Assembly: GCA_036365455.1 (NCBI GenBank)
Contig: JAWQUS010000002.1
Location: 7,564,001 to 7,628,000 of the forward strand
Direction: 5' to 3'
Source: Macrosoma leucophasiata
Lineage: Eukaryota > Arthropoda > Insecta > Lepidoptera > Hedylidae
DNA length: 64,000 nucleotides
Of the stretch, positions 25,677 through 31,936 are shown one piece after another (within the stretch, counting starts at the first letter, position 1; every line of letters begins with the position of its first letter). Made by a program: the position numbers and the translations under genes. The notes under the pieces are model-generated. The model saw nothing but the letters and a program-made list of their open reading frames with translations. It ran no database searches and was not told the DNA's origin.

Positions 25677-28309
25677 CATATATGTAAATTGTATCTTTAT
25701 TCTATTTATGTAATAAATGTGTATACATTTGTATGTACTAGTTATACTAAGTACGAATTATTATTATGCCCTGTATGTCTGTTGTGTCGTAATACCGCCA
25801 TATAACTTTCTATACTAGTAATGGTTTAACTGGTAGAGTACGCTCTTAGCGTTAAGTTCGCCATTTGTAACAATATTGTATGTGTATTGTGACAATAAAG
25901 ACTTAATAAATAAATAAATAAATGCGTCACACTAGTGAGCCTCCGAATGCCAAATGTCGCCCCGGGCCCCTGATGACCTTAGCACGCCACTGAATTGTAA
26001 CACGGACTTAAAGGGTGCTTATTATGTATACTTAATCCTAAATTCAAATATTTCATAGCAGGTATTATTACCTTATTACCTTGTGATTGTAATGACTGCA
26101 CTTATATTTCTAAAACCTCAAAATTAGATGAAATACGCCCAAATGAGTATAGGTTTAGAATGTCGTATGCGCACATTGGTAATCATTAAGTGAGATGATG
26201 TAATGTTATTCCCGTAATCGGTTATATTACTCGTAAAGATACTAAAGATATTGATGTAGTCAGTAGTCAGTCTAGTGTTACGATCTAAACTATATAATAA
26301 TAAATCATGCTGCGTAAAAGGACCGTTTCCAGCTGGTTCAGGTATTATAGTACTCTGTGGGGCTAACCGAAAGTGACCGGAACATAACTCGTAACATTAA
26401 ATTACTTTACCGTTTATTCCAATTATGATAAAGTAGAAACAATATTTACTTATTGTCCTTGTTATGTCAGATTTGAAAACTGATAATAATACGGGTGCTT
26501 TACGACAGGAGGTCCGTTTGACTCAAGAGGACTGGGAAGAAATATAGGAACGAAGATATTACGCACTTTGTAGATGCGATCGAGTATGTACATAGATGTA
26601 CCTAACTACGTACTTCCATGAAAAGAACACTTTTAATGGCTCTGCTTCTTAGCATGTTAGCATGTTGTTGCATTGCATAATCTAAAACCTTCACCGACAT
26701 AGTCTTCGAAATAACTTGAACTTTTTTTGTGTAGCGGGCATTTTGGCGGACTCGCAAGCGGTAACGTACTTTTTACTGGTACCTATTGATCTTGATCCCC
26801 TACCTATCTAACACACCATCATGCAAATAAGTACAGAGGATATTTCTGTAGGTCATAGGAACAAATATTTATCTTGTGCGAAGGTCGAAGATTACACCGG
26901 AAACTTGGCACAGACCAAGTCTATTGCCACACCATTGTCATTTAGATTCAGTGTGTTCATTTATCGTGTAAGATGTATTTTTATAGGGAGTCTAAATCTT
27001 AACCCTTCCAATGGTCATGCTATATCAAGGTAAACCTATTATTCGTAGAGGTAAATAGGTTCTAAACGATTCAAACTTTATTTTATATTTATTATATATT
27101 TTTTCTTTAATTTCAAATCACATACATTATAACACTACATACATTTTAATACTAGTGATACCTAATGATGGTGGCCCCCAAATATGCAATTCACATGGAT
27201 ATTAATTGACGATTGCAGACTTTTGACAGCACTAGAACCAGAGGTCAAAATACAGATGCGTTGTCAGTTGTCACTTCTGAGGTCTCAATTCGTTTGGCTG
27301 ATTTGGCTCTGTGATAGAAATTACGGAGCTATACATTACCATGTAACCGGAACACTACCAATTGGTGGCGGCTAGATTAGGTAATGTGGTCATGCCTACG
27401 TCCTCTAGCTCCGATACTGGAGCTCTACCATCTGTATTGTACCTCTAGACATAATATAGATAAGTCTCATAATGCGGTTCACATGCCATGTTCGTATCAA
27501 GGACAAGGTGATTATTGACAGAAATCACTTGCCAAAGTCTCACGTTTTATTCCAGGTTTCGGTTAAATTGAAATAGTACCTAAGTAGGTAGGTACCTTTT
27601 TCGTATGTAGCGTAGTAGTAGTAGTACGGCGGTACAGAAATTATCTACCTAACATACCTACATCTAGTGAATTATGTTTTGGTATAAAAGTGAGGCTTTA
27701 TTTCTTTATGTAAAGAAGTGACAAACAAGCACAAGCATAGCTATGTACAGTTCATATTGACGGTTGGTAAGTGAATACTGTACCCTATAGGTAAACTACA
27801 GTTATTTTAATTTATATGCGTTGCCGCTCCTGAGATCTAATTTTAAAGTATATCTGTGGCAGAAATTATACGGCCGTACATTATCACCTGACGGGAGGGA
27901 ACACGATAGCACTGAACACTATCATTTAGCGGGAGGACATTAGTTAATGTGGTGATGCCCACGGAATAGATAATAATTCCGTAGTGATGCCTATACAGGT
28001 ACGTCCGCGAGCTCCGTCACGATTCCTGTGTGTTTTGTTTTGTTGATCTAGGGCTCGTGGATTATAATTATTATGTACTACCTATGACCTATATACCTAA
28101 TACTTAAAAAATATATATTTAAGAAATTCGCATCCAGGCTGTAGTTAGGATACATTTGCATTGCACACCTTAGAATTTCAATTAAGTATAACAAATTATA
28201 TATCAACATAAGCGTTCAAAACTTAAAGTGTGTAAGTATTTCAAGACTTACCTAAAGTCAGATATCCTATTAACAAAATTAAAGTTGCTAAAATAACACG
28301 AGACTGCAT
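1232..28309 (-). CDS. Secreted multi-module WAP-like protein (gene span, seven exons)
   Basis: Coding exons in order are 28252-28309, 16064-16229, 10766-11043, 9494-9673, 7998-8186, 4047-4225 and 1232-1243. They join without a frame break (phases 1, 2, 1, 1, 1, 0) into 1062 bases, about 353 residues. The order is signal peptide, WAP-like module 1, Thr/Ser-rich linker, modules 2-4, and a three-residue tail. Each module has six cysteines in the order C-C-C-CC-C, not the eight of the classical four-disulfide core, so one disulfide is missing. WAP proteins are secreted protease inhibitors or antimicrobial proteins. The function here is inferred from the fold only. Introns are long and full of transposons, and intron 1 contains NDUFA8 on the other strand. 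The first, 58-base, exon and the last, 12-base, exon are the least certain parts, although both fit by phase and splice signal. Confidence 0.85.
1363..1653 (+). mobile_element. About 290 bp poly(A)-tailed retroposon, copy 2
   Basis: This is nearly the same sequence as 572-868, from actggtggtagagctccagt to a run of A. It lies in the last intron of the WAP-module gene. Confidence 0.8.
1720..2370. mobile_element. Repeat bounded by inverted AGGGTTCCGTA ends
   Basis: It starts with agggttccgtacc and a TCTG microsatellite and ends with tacggaaccctcaccacgcg, so the ends are inverted copies of each other. Short related pieces occur near 29920 (gggttccgga) and 57650 (agggttccgtag). I recognise it as a common lepidopteran repeat type but assign no transposon superfamily. 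It contains the 34 bp palindrome at 1916-1984. Confidence 0.6.
1916..1984. repeat. Perfect palindrome, 34 bp arms, 1 nt spacer
   Basis: Bases 1916-1949 and 1951-1984 are exact reverse complements around a single C at 1950. This is the longest perfect palindrome in the window and it lies inside the TTCCGTA-type repeat. Confidence 0.95.
2371..3128. other. AT-rich intronic sequence, nothing recognised
   Basis: I see no coding frame with plausible splice sites on either strand and no repeat shared with the rest of the window. Confidence 0.5.
3129..3365 (+). mobile_element. 237 bp MITE with TA target duplication, copy 1
   Basis: It begins TAGGTCGCGCCACGTAAAAA and ends with the inverted form GGCGCGACCTA, flanked on both sides by TA. 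Terminal repeats are about 25 bp (to gaacgctgg). A near-identical reversed copy is at 29213-29450. It has no coding capacity. TA duplication fits mobilisation by a Tc1/mariner-type transposase. Confidence 0.85.
3418..3688 (-). mobile_element. About 290 bp poly(A)-tailed retroposon, copy 3
   Basis: This is a reversed copy running from a T-run at 3410-3420 to agctctaccaccagt at 3688. It lies close beside the MITE at 3129-3365. Confidence 0.75.
3752..4016 (-). mobile_element. tRNA-headed SINE (family B)
   Basis: On the minus strand the head reads tctagtggtagcaggcc and then gggttcgattcccggg, the A and B boxes of a tRNA-derived polymerase III promoter. The body continues to the ggtaggcagaggtaaat end shared with the copy at 30677. 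A small insertion near 3771-3780 has created a 14 bp hairpin (3772-3785 with 3798-3811). It ends about 30 bp from WAP exon 6. Confidence 0.75.
4047..4225 (-). CDS. WAP-module gene exon 6: WAP-like module 4
   Basis: I chose the acceptor ttattttacacag (4226 upward) because it has the better pyrimidine tract and is the only nearby site in the required phase 1. It adds VRMLEQYLQ before the module. Cysteines are at LQC, PQRC, VDC, NLCC and KHC. The exon ends in phase 0 at CAG|GTATTT. Confidence 0.8.
4409..4930 (-). mobile_element. CTAGT-terminated (Helitron-like) element, family 1
   Basis: Read on the minus strand it starts in the aaattggagtgtctg region and ends gtcgcgggcacagctagt-like at 4409, with a CTAG terminus. 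It holds direct repeats of the taagttactccttattac unit. Other copies are at 30991-31445, 62345-63533 and 63765 onward. The CTAG end and nearby GC hairpin are Helitron features, but I see no helicase or Rep coding sequence, so the class is inferred. Confidence 0.55.
4931..7000. other. Intronic sequence with old repeat debris
   Basis: It contains CAGA-type microsatellite patches near 5030, 5590 and 5710, of the kind found in lepidopteran repeat ends, and stretches of unique AT-rich DNA. No supportable gene is seen. Confidence 0.45.
7075..7114. repeat. (GT)n microsatellite
   Basis: About 20 uninterrupted GT units. It lies in an intron of the WAP-module gene. Confidence 0.95.
7420..7479. repeat. 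Near-perfect palindrome, 29 bp arms, 2 nt spacer
   Basis: 7420-7448 pairs with 7451-7479 with a single mismatch (7430 with 7469). It is not the end of any recognised element. Confidence 0.9.
7868..7988 (-). mobile_element. SINE family B fragment
   Basis: The minus-strand sequence gacaacaggctcgccacctg and the flanking text match the middle of the SINE at 30677-30990. It is truncated right at the donor side of WAP exon 5. Confidence 0.55.
7998..8186 (-). CDS. WAP-module gene exon 5: WAP-like module 3
   Basis: The acceptor cggtacag precedes ILGVIPRECPSAPLGE. The remaining cysteines are at VQSC, DADC, RLCC and SYC. It is symmetrical, phase 1 in and out, with the donor GTAAGT directly after the split codon. 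A tRNA-headed SINE fragment lies immediately beyond the donor. Confidence 0.85.
9037..9290 (+). mobile_element. SINE family B copy, degenerate
   Basis: The head tggtctagtggtaacaggcc is followed by the diagnostic body words ggagtttagctatgtgcccg and aatgcatgcacctctaccta, as in the copy at 30677. The B box is decayed. Confidence 0.65.
9494..9673 (-). CDS. WAP-module gene exon 4: WAP-like module 2
   Basis: After the acceptor tgatacag come KSQKLVCPKAPLP, FPIPC, AQC, VCC and NQC, again six cysteines. The exon starts and ends in phase 1 (donor GTATGT), so it is symmetrical and could be duplicated or skipped without a frameshift. The module is followed by a Pro-rich tail. Confidence 0.85.
10766..11043 (-). 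CDS. WAP-module gene exon 3: Thr/Ser-rich linker
   Basis: Read from the acceptor caattag at 11044-11050, the exon encodes IISERRFRKEQPSS followed by a long mixed run of Thr and Ser with a few Pro, then a Pro-rich stretch and LLPIQKTQATTPAKI. It enters in phase 2 and leaves in phase 1, exactly as the neighbouring exons require. A Thr/Ser/Pro run like this is normally heavily O-glycosylated and acts as a stiff spacer. The valine-rich ORF on the plus strand here is only its shadow. The ACN-type codon run may vary in length between individuals. Confidence 0.8.
11060..12950. other. Intronic AT-rich sequence, nothing recognised
   Basis: This lies between WAP exons 2 and 3. No domain, RNA gene or shared repeat is visible. 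Short ORFs lack splice context. Confidence 0.5.
13005..13679 (-). pseudogene. mariner transposase, catalytic half
   Basis: This ORF of 224 residues carries all three catalytic Asp residues and the intact C-terminus but lacks the DNA-binding N-terminal domain because of the frameshift upstream. Its MNRV start is internal to the original protein. Confidence 0.9.
13679..14056 (-). pseudogene. mariner transposase, DNA-binding half
   Basis: This ORF of 125 residues begins at the true start ([20 protein letters not shown]) and covers the two helix-turn-helix regions. It goes out of frame at the shortened A-run and ends with unrelated residues. Confidence 0.9.
14647..15395. mobile_element. Two CTAGT-terminated elements head to head (family 2)
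   Basis: The left part ends at 14647 with actagcggcccgccctgctt (minus orientation) and the right part ends at 15394 with ggggcgggccgctagt (plus orientation), so the block has inverted GC-rich ends. Inside the left part a unit of about 180 bp (gcagcgtacgcaaaat to gaatagtga) is repeated in tandem. Single copies of the right-hand type occur at 55200-55410. Confidence 0.6.
15396..16060. other. Intronic sequence with a retroposon remnant
   Basis: Broken pieces of the 290 bp retroposon are visible (tggtggtggagctccagtga at about 15500 and tgaactgtatgcttgcttgt near 15790). Otherwise it is AT-rich with no gene. Confidence 0.5.
16064..16229 (-). CDS. WAP-module gene exon 2: WAP-like module 1
   Basis: The acceptor tttttacag precedes ANSQSVVCP. 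Cysteines follow in the pattern VVCP, PLPC, TEC, HLCC, GFC, a WAP core lacking the second and eighth cysteines of the classical domain. The exon ends in phase 2 at GTATGT. Confidence 0.85.
16230..17060. other. WAP intron 1, left part; presumed NDUFA8 promoter region
   Basis: No repeat or coding exon is recognised. The last few hundred bases before 17066 must contain the NDUFA8 promoter, but I see no convincing TATA or initiator element. Confidence 0.4.
17066..17605 (+). CDS. NDUFA8: NADH dehydrogenase 1 alpha subcomplex subunit 8
   Basis: A 179-residue protein in one uninterrupted frame, with the usual family length and start (MVVTKDVDLPEYNTLTVPEV). It is an accessory subunit of mitochondrial complex I, held in the intermembrane space by disulfide-bonded CHCH helices. 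CX9C motifs are seen as CESINNEFMLC, CRQEFNDPRAC, CIELGKRVTNC, CLQEFNQYAHC and CRKTQAVFDNC, the substrates for Mia40-type oxidative import. The C-terminus is Pro/Cys rich and ends RFTSRLYWMTE. An ATTAAA follows at 17642-17647. The gene lies wholly inside intron 1 of the WAP-module gene on the opposite strand. All key cysteines are present and there is no A-tail or target duplication, so I treat it as functional rather than a retrocopy, though the absence of introns leaves an old retrocopy possible. Confidence 0.95.
   Translation: MVVTKDVDLPEYNTLTVPEVDLSTATLMSAAPYLGKDCESINNEFMLCRQEFNDPRACIELGKRVTNCTLQLFRKIKKNCLQEFNQYAHCIDKSSGDFTFSHCRKTQAVFDNCMKDKLHMSRPEFGYFCRARVHKSPSTPPPPVPCPCNPKVPDATPSLPDCKKRPPARFTSRLYWMTE
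17650..18950. other. WAP intron 1, between NDUFA8 and the LINE
   Basis: AT-rich; contains the palindrome at 18055-18108. No gene or recognised transposon is seen. Confidence 0.5.
18055..18108. repeat. Near-perfect palindrome, 27 bp arms, no spacer
   Basis: 18055-18081 pairs directly with 18082-18108 with one mismatch (18076 with 18087). The centre is gtaagcttac. Confidence 0.9.
18965..20869 (+). mobile_element. Non-LTR retrotransposon (Jockey/CR1-type), 5' truncated and internally deleted
   Basis: Coding similarity starts in the linker between endonuclease and reverse transcriptase (PPAPWITKDIR near 19160) and ends after a typical C-terminal tail (WNALPDTLRRSNSKFTFKK). The RT has FSNAFNMVDH, TGVPQGGILSPLLF and YADD. 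Between about 19430 and 19510 roughly 100-130 residues of finger/palm are missing, and the frame changes there: SPFQSGFRTCHSTTTALLK is read in the second frame. The 3' end is an AT-rich tail that becomes a (TA)n microsatellite. It is dead. It lies in WAP intron 1 in the plus orientation. Confidence 0.85.
19626..20768 (+). pseudogene. LINE reverse transcriptase, C-terminal part
   Basis: This is a 380-residue open frame holding RT motifs A (VLIDFSNAFNMVD), B (GVPQGGILSPLLF) and C (YADD) and the thumb. The real frame extends upstream to about 19510 (SPFQSGFR). The deletion removes the earlier motifs, so it cannot be active. Confidence 0.85.
20870..21468 (+). repeat. 5' LTR of the gypsy-type element
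   Basis: It is followed directly by the proposed primer binding site. The short ORFs inside recur identically in the 3' LTR and are not genes. Confidence 0.9.
21469..21483 (+). other. Proposed primer binding site, tRNA-Leu type
   Basis: TCAGAAGTGGGATTC abuts the 5' LTR and matches the complement of the 3' arm of a leucine tRNA (…GAATCCCACTTCTGA…) from memory of the tRNA family. It lacks the TGG that would pair with the terminal CCA, so priming would start a few bases inside the tRNA end. This is an inference. Confidence 0.45.
23405..24030 (+). pseudogene. Gypsy-type integrase remnant
   Basis: From 23425 one reads HIDVTGKLNGSSDLKE, then a frameshift at about 23470, then VFVFIDEFSKYVILRH, the core around a catalytic Asp. 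After the SINE insertion, KLALKYKGPYEVIE-like words occur near 23950-23990, broken by stop codons. Nothing here can be functional. Confidence 0.7.
23574..23765 (+). mobile_element. tRNA-headed SINE (family A) inside the gypsy integrase
   Basis: The head gccagttggttcagcggtgt and ggttcgatccccgtaccgct are the A and B boxes. The body words gtgtggcctacgggt and acggcacccacgacactt recur in reverse at 46915-47090. It splits the integrase remnant, so it is younger than that coding sequence. Confidence 0.75.
24240..24400 (+). repeat. 33 bp in-frame tandem repeat
   Basis: A unit of 33 bases with the core aatggcgaggtggccaat and gacagcatt is repeated about four to five times. 33 is a multiple of 3, and the plus frame reads LLNGEVANLTA repeatedly without stops from 24245 to 24451. 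It lies near the 3' end of the gypsy element interior. It is either a remnant of element coding sequence or a small satellite. Confidence 0.8.
24977..25575 (+). repeat. 3' LTR of the gypsy-type element
   Basis: It reads identical to 20870-21468 in my comparison. Upstream is gcgaattgtcagtatggccg, where the plus-strand primer should be, although it is not purine-rich. It runs straight into (AT)n. Confidence 0.9.
25605..25726. repeat. Inverted repeat around an (AT)n core
   Basis: acataaatagaataaagata (starting at 25614) is mirrored by tatctttattctatttatgt (ending at 25711), with (TA)n in between. An outer pair gtatacac/gtgtatac flanks it. Confidence 0.85.
25727..27180. other. WAP intron 1, right part; repeat debris
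   Basis: A hAT-like end (ccttagcacgccactg, about 25978-25993) resembles those at 46723 and 51346. The rest is AT-rich with no gene seen. Confidence 0.45.
27184..27432 (-). mobile_element. About 290 bp retroposon, diverged reverse copy
   Basis: It keeps the order of landmark words (aaaatacagatgcgttg, taaccggaacac, actggagctctaccatctg) but with many substitutions, so it is an older insertion than 572-868. Confidence 0.65.
27700..28035 (-). mobile_element. About 290 bp retroposon, diverged reverse copy
   Basis: Landmarks are gtgacaaacaagcacaagca, cgatagcactgaacactatc and tccgcgagctccgtcac. A 26 bp piece around cggaatagataataattccg is extra. It ends about 215 bp from the WAP signal-peptide exon. 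Confidence 0.65.
28252..28309 (-). CDS. WAP-module gene exon 1: start and signal peptide
   Basis: It begins with MQSRVILATLILLIGYLTLG, a typical short signal peptide with a hydrophobic core, and ends in phase 1 at a consensus GTAAGT donor. The leftover G joins exon 2 to give Ala-Asn-Ser, a plausible signal peptidase site. A TCAGT initiator-like motif lies at 28323-28327 on the minus strand, just upstream. The 12 kb intron that follows makes this exon invisible to ORF scanning. Confidence 0.75.
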
Positions 28310-28859
28310 TTTGTGTTTGGTCACTGAAGTTGAACTTATCACGTTAAATCACAATATGAATGGCACTGGAGTTAATCGTGCCGACAGCCGTTACGTAGAG
28401 TGGTCGCGATGGTGGTTGGAGCGGAGACCCGGGTCTGTGGTCCGCGGTGGTACTGTTTACTGGCTGTACTGGCTGTTGGCGAATGGCGCTCGCTGCTCGC
28501 GCGTTGCATAAGTACCAGCCTTGTTGATACAGATTATCATTTGGCGGACACTGAGACACCAATACTTTCGCTGCACTTCATTGCTTCAATGTGTTTGACT
28601 TGCCCTCTTTCTGTACCGCCATCAATCGCGAGTACTGTGTATCTAACTACTAAGGTGTGACCTAATTAATCGTTTGGTTACGTTTCATAAAATATTAGTT
28701 TAAAAAAAAATAGAAACTACTAACTAGGTAACTTAGGTTTTGTTATAAACCTACAATGAAAGTTATTAATGAGTTTCCTTACCATAAAGGTTGGAAAGCT
28801 GTTATGCTGACTGAACACGTCCTGGTAGATCATATCATGGCTTAAATTTACTCCAGCTT

Positions 28860-29500
28860 GTCAGATTACGATATGGGAGATTACCTTGCACCCTGTTCAG
28901 TAAGTACCTCGACCAAATCTAAGATTTCTATAAAAGGCCGAACCCTTAGGTCTTCCGCCATGAGCTTGCCTCGCTTCCAAATCGACAGAGTTTTGGATGG
29001 GAATTTTAGTGTTCACTTTACATCCTCTCTGAGTATCTGACATTCCTTGAGTAATGTTCACCTTCATATTTGAAAGAATCAAAATGTTTCTGAAAAGGGC
29101 GCGACTTCAACGCTTACGGTCAAGAGCGTGTCAGATATTCTGAGGTGTAATATATACCCAAACAGTGCTCTTACCCAAAATTGAGACGATTCGGACGAGG
29201 AGTTAGATCGTATAAGGTCGCGCCAGATAAAAAGAACGCTGGCGGTCAAGCTGCGCAGTAGACGATTTATCGATCTATTTGGTAGTATGAGGTGCGGCGT
29301 TTTCAATCTGCCTACCAATACACGAAACCGCAAGCGAAAGCTAGATCAAAAATAAACCAATAGGGCTAGTACTTTCGTGCGCGAGTGTACCGATGCGCGA
29401 ACACATCCCTTCTACTTTCTTCCAGCGTTCTTTTTACGTGGCGCGACCTATAACGACTATTTGATTTTTATTTAAGGGCTACCCTTCGGGCGTGACAATA
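28860..29500 (-). mobile_element. Unclassified repeat, filled by the TA-MITE
   Basis: Minus-strand sequence from about 29500 down to 28860 parallels 44655-44950 on the plus strand (tcagatattttgag-type words, tcagaaacat, agggctacccttcgggcg). The MITE at 29213-29450 interrupts it at a TA. Its type is unclear; the 44.7 kb copy runs on into a mariner remnant. Confidence 0.55.
29213..29450 (-). mobile_element. 238 bp MITE with TA target duplication, copy 2
   Basis: This is a reversed, near-identical copy of 3129-3365. The flanks are gatcgTA and TAacgac. The related locus at 44690-44720 reads gatcgtaacgac on the minus strand, the unoccupied site with a single TA. Confidence 0.9.
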
Positions 29501-30676
29501 TATACAAACCTTAGATTTAGTGGAGATAACCAACTGGGTTCAAGGTATGTCCCATATCTAAAAAAAAAATATTGTGATGTCTTTAAAAATACGGATGGAC
29601 TAGAATTGAGACACATTCGCATACAATGCCAAATGATGATATTTCACATGAATATCAGACTCATAACAAGTAACTTTTACATAAGTTTATATAAGAATTA
29701 CTTGCAAAACGAATGAAGCTGATCATTAAGATTCCAACACTGACATTATAATAAGTGTGGGTAAGTACATATTTATGTAGCAGGTTCTTTTAATAATTAC
29801 GTAAATAAAAGTAAACGTAAGTACCTACTTAGGTAATTGCGTGAACTACAACATAGGCATAAACGTAGGTACCTATATTGTGTGGTGTTTTTTTCGATCC
29901 CTCGATGCTACTTTTCGGGTTCCGGACCTCTGAAAAAACGGACCCCTTAAAAGTACACTTTTATTGTCCGTCTGTCAGTCTTCTGTTTCTCAAGACACTT
30001 TTTCACGGGAATGCGTGGAGCGCGTAAATAATTATTATATTCACGTCTGAAATCCCTTAGTCCGTGAATTTCAGACTTATAATTAACTACTTGCCTTAAA
30101 AAAACAAAAATTATTTTGGTTGGTAACACGTTGGTAAAGAGGCCGTGACCCCGACGATGTACGGGAATAACTGCTTTACAATTACAAAATTCAATTTGTC
30201 AGACTGTTTTTGAATGATTATAAGATATATACCTATTAGAAATATGTTTGAAAATATTTATTTCTTAGCAAATTGACAAAAAAATAAGCGCCTTTTCGAA
30301 ACCAAAATGAATGTCATTTTTGTAATCAGCGCTCAAAGAAACAAAGAAAATTGACACTATCTATATCTAAAAGATATCCAAAGAACAACACACACACGCA
30401 TTTTAATGACCACGGAACCCCCTCATGTTGTGACGGGCGCGTTGTTTATAGGGTAATTCAATTCTGAGTAACTCGAATAAAAGCTTTCTGTGGAGGTTAC
30501 CTCTTCAAAGTCTCAAGACATTGAAGGGGTTAACCCAGTGCCGGATTAGCCATATAGCAGGAGGTAGCAAATGCTACAGGCCCCGCGCCTTGGAGGATCC
30601 CGCGCCTGTGCACAAAAAAAAACACAAATATGTAATACACCTTAGCTATTCTCAAAGTGTGCGTTGGCCACACTGT

Positions 30677-30990
30677 AAACTGCCTCAGTAGCGTAGTGGT
30701 AGCAGGCCACTACTATTACGCTGGAGGTCCTGGGTTCGATTCCCGGGTCGGGGACTATCAGAGATAACGGTTTAAAATCCTTTATCTTTGCTTCTATTGG
30801 GATTTTTCCATTTTCTGGAAGTTTCCCAGTACCCCGGAGTTTGGTAATGTGCCCGGAGATGGCAACAGGTTCGCCACCTGTTACATGGGCCAAAAACGTA
30901 ACCGGCGAGTCGTGGGTGTTTGCATGTATGATTGAATGCATGCATTTACCTCTGCCTACCCCTTCGGGGATTACAGGCGTGAAGTTACGT
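30677..30990 (+). mobile_element. SINE family B, best copy
   Basis: The tRNA-like head (gcgtagtggtagcaggccac, then gggttcgattcccgggtcgg) is followed by a body ending gcctaccccttcggggatta and a (CGTTA)n tail. It is inserted in the hAT-like MITE. The minus-strand ORF across it is not a gene. Confidence 0.8.
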
Positions 30991-31445
30991 TACGTTACGT
31001 TACATCAACTATCTGTCAGTGAAAGTCCCGTCAAAATCGGAGACACTCAAATTCTATTTATTTGTATGTAGGTATGTATGTATGTATGGAGATAAAAGTA
31101 GCCTAAGTTACTCCTTATTACATAAGCTACCCGTGGAAGTTCCGTCAAAGTCGGATACACTCCAATTCTACTTATTTGTATGTAGGTATGTATGTATGTA
31201 TTGATGTATGGAGATAAAAGTAGCCTAAGTTACTCCTTATCATATCTGCTATCTGCCAGTGAAAGTCCCGTCAAAATTGGTCCAGCCGTTCCCAAGATTA
31301 GCCCCGCCAAACAGACAGACAGACAAAAATTGTAAAAAATGTGGTTTTGGTATATGTACCGTATATACATACATATGTATTTATTAAAAAGCGGTTATTT
31401 TAATATTACAAACAGACACTCCAATTTTATTTATTTGTATAGATT
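30991..31445 (-). mobile_element. CTAGT-type element family 1, fragment
   Basis: It shares taagttactccttattac, gtccagccgttcccaagatt, acagacagaca and the aaaagcggttattttaatat end with 4409-4930. It lacks the CTAGT terminus because it abuts the SINE tail. Confidence 0.65.
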
Positions 31446-31826
31446 ATTATGTTGCAAGTTGGCTATACCACAATACTTTCAGATGGAATCCCCTAATATT
31501 GTTTTCGATTATTTTTCGTAAATGTTCTGTTTTATTTACATCCTAAATTTCAGTAGGCAATGTAACTCTAGGGCCCCATGGCCACATTTGCTACGGGACC
31601 GACTTTATCCGGCACTGGGTTAACCCCTTCCTGTGGTAACTGTAATACCCATTTCGCTGGGTTTGTGTAACTCAAACGAAGGGTAACCTTGCGATGTAAA
31701 TTACCCCGTGTATGTTACCCTGGTGAAAGGCTTAACTCTTAAGCGGTATTGTGCGGTGTGGCCCTTAGGAACGACATAATCATGGGCTGATTGGCATACA
31801 AATAGAAATAAAACAATGTGGAACAA

Positions 31827-31936
31827 TTACAAGTTGTTTAATTCATCTAATAACGATTTACATTTGTCTCTTAATATTTTCACAGCTTCAATGAATATCA
31901 CACTAGGATTCATTGCTCCAACTGACTCGATGTTAA
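31827..31936 (-). CDS. POLR1C: POLR1C exon 6: C-terminus
   Basis: The acceptor ttcattgttccag leads to [20 protein letters not shown] and then a helix ending LLDELNNL and TAA. On the other strand an unrelated ORF covers it. Confidence 0.92.

Larger units (their letters stand above)
30537..31617 (-). mobile_element. hAT-like MITE with nested insertions
   Basis: The ends are CAGTGCCGGATTAGCC and GACTTTATCCGGCACTG, flanked by an exact 8 bp duplication ggttaacc (30529-30536 and 31618-31625). Removing 30677 to about 31440 leaves the same roughly 320 bp sequence as the copy at 44282-44604. CAGTG ends with an 8 bp target duplication are hAT hallmarks. It has no transposase. Confidence 0.85.

Noticed and set aside
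28860..29333. A host gene fragment in minus-strand ORFs
   Set aside because: The same sequence recurs at 44.66-44.95 kb and is interrupted by a MITE, so it is a repeat.
30642..31071. ORFs on both strands ending in SINE sequence
   Set aside because: They read through the tRNA-headed SINE family B and share words with its other copies.
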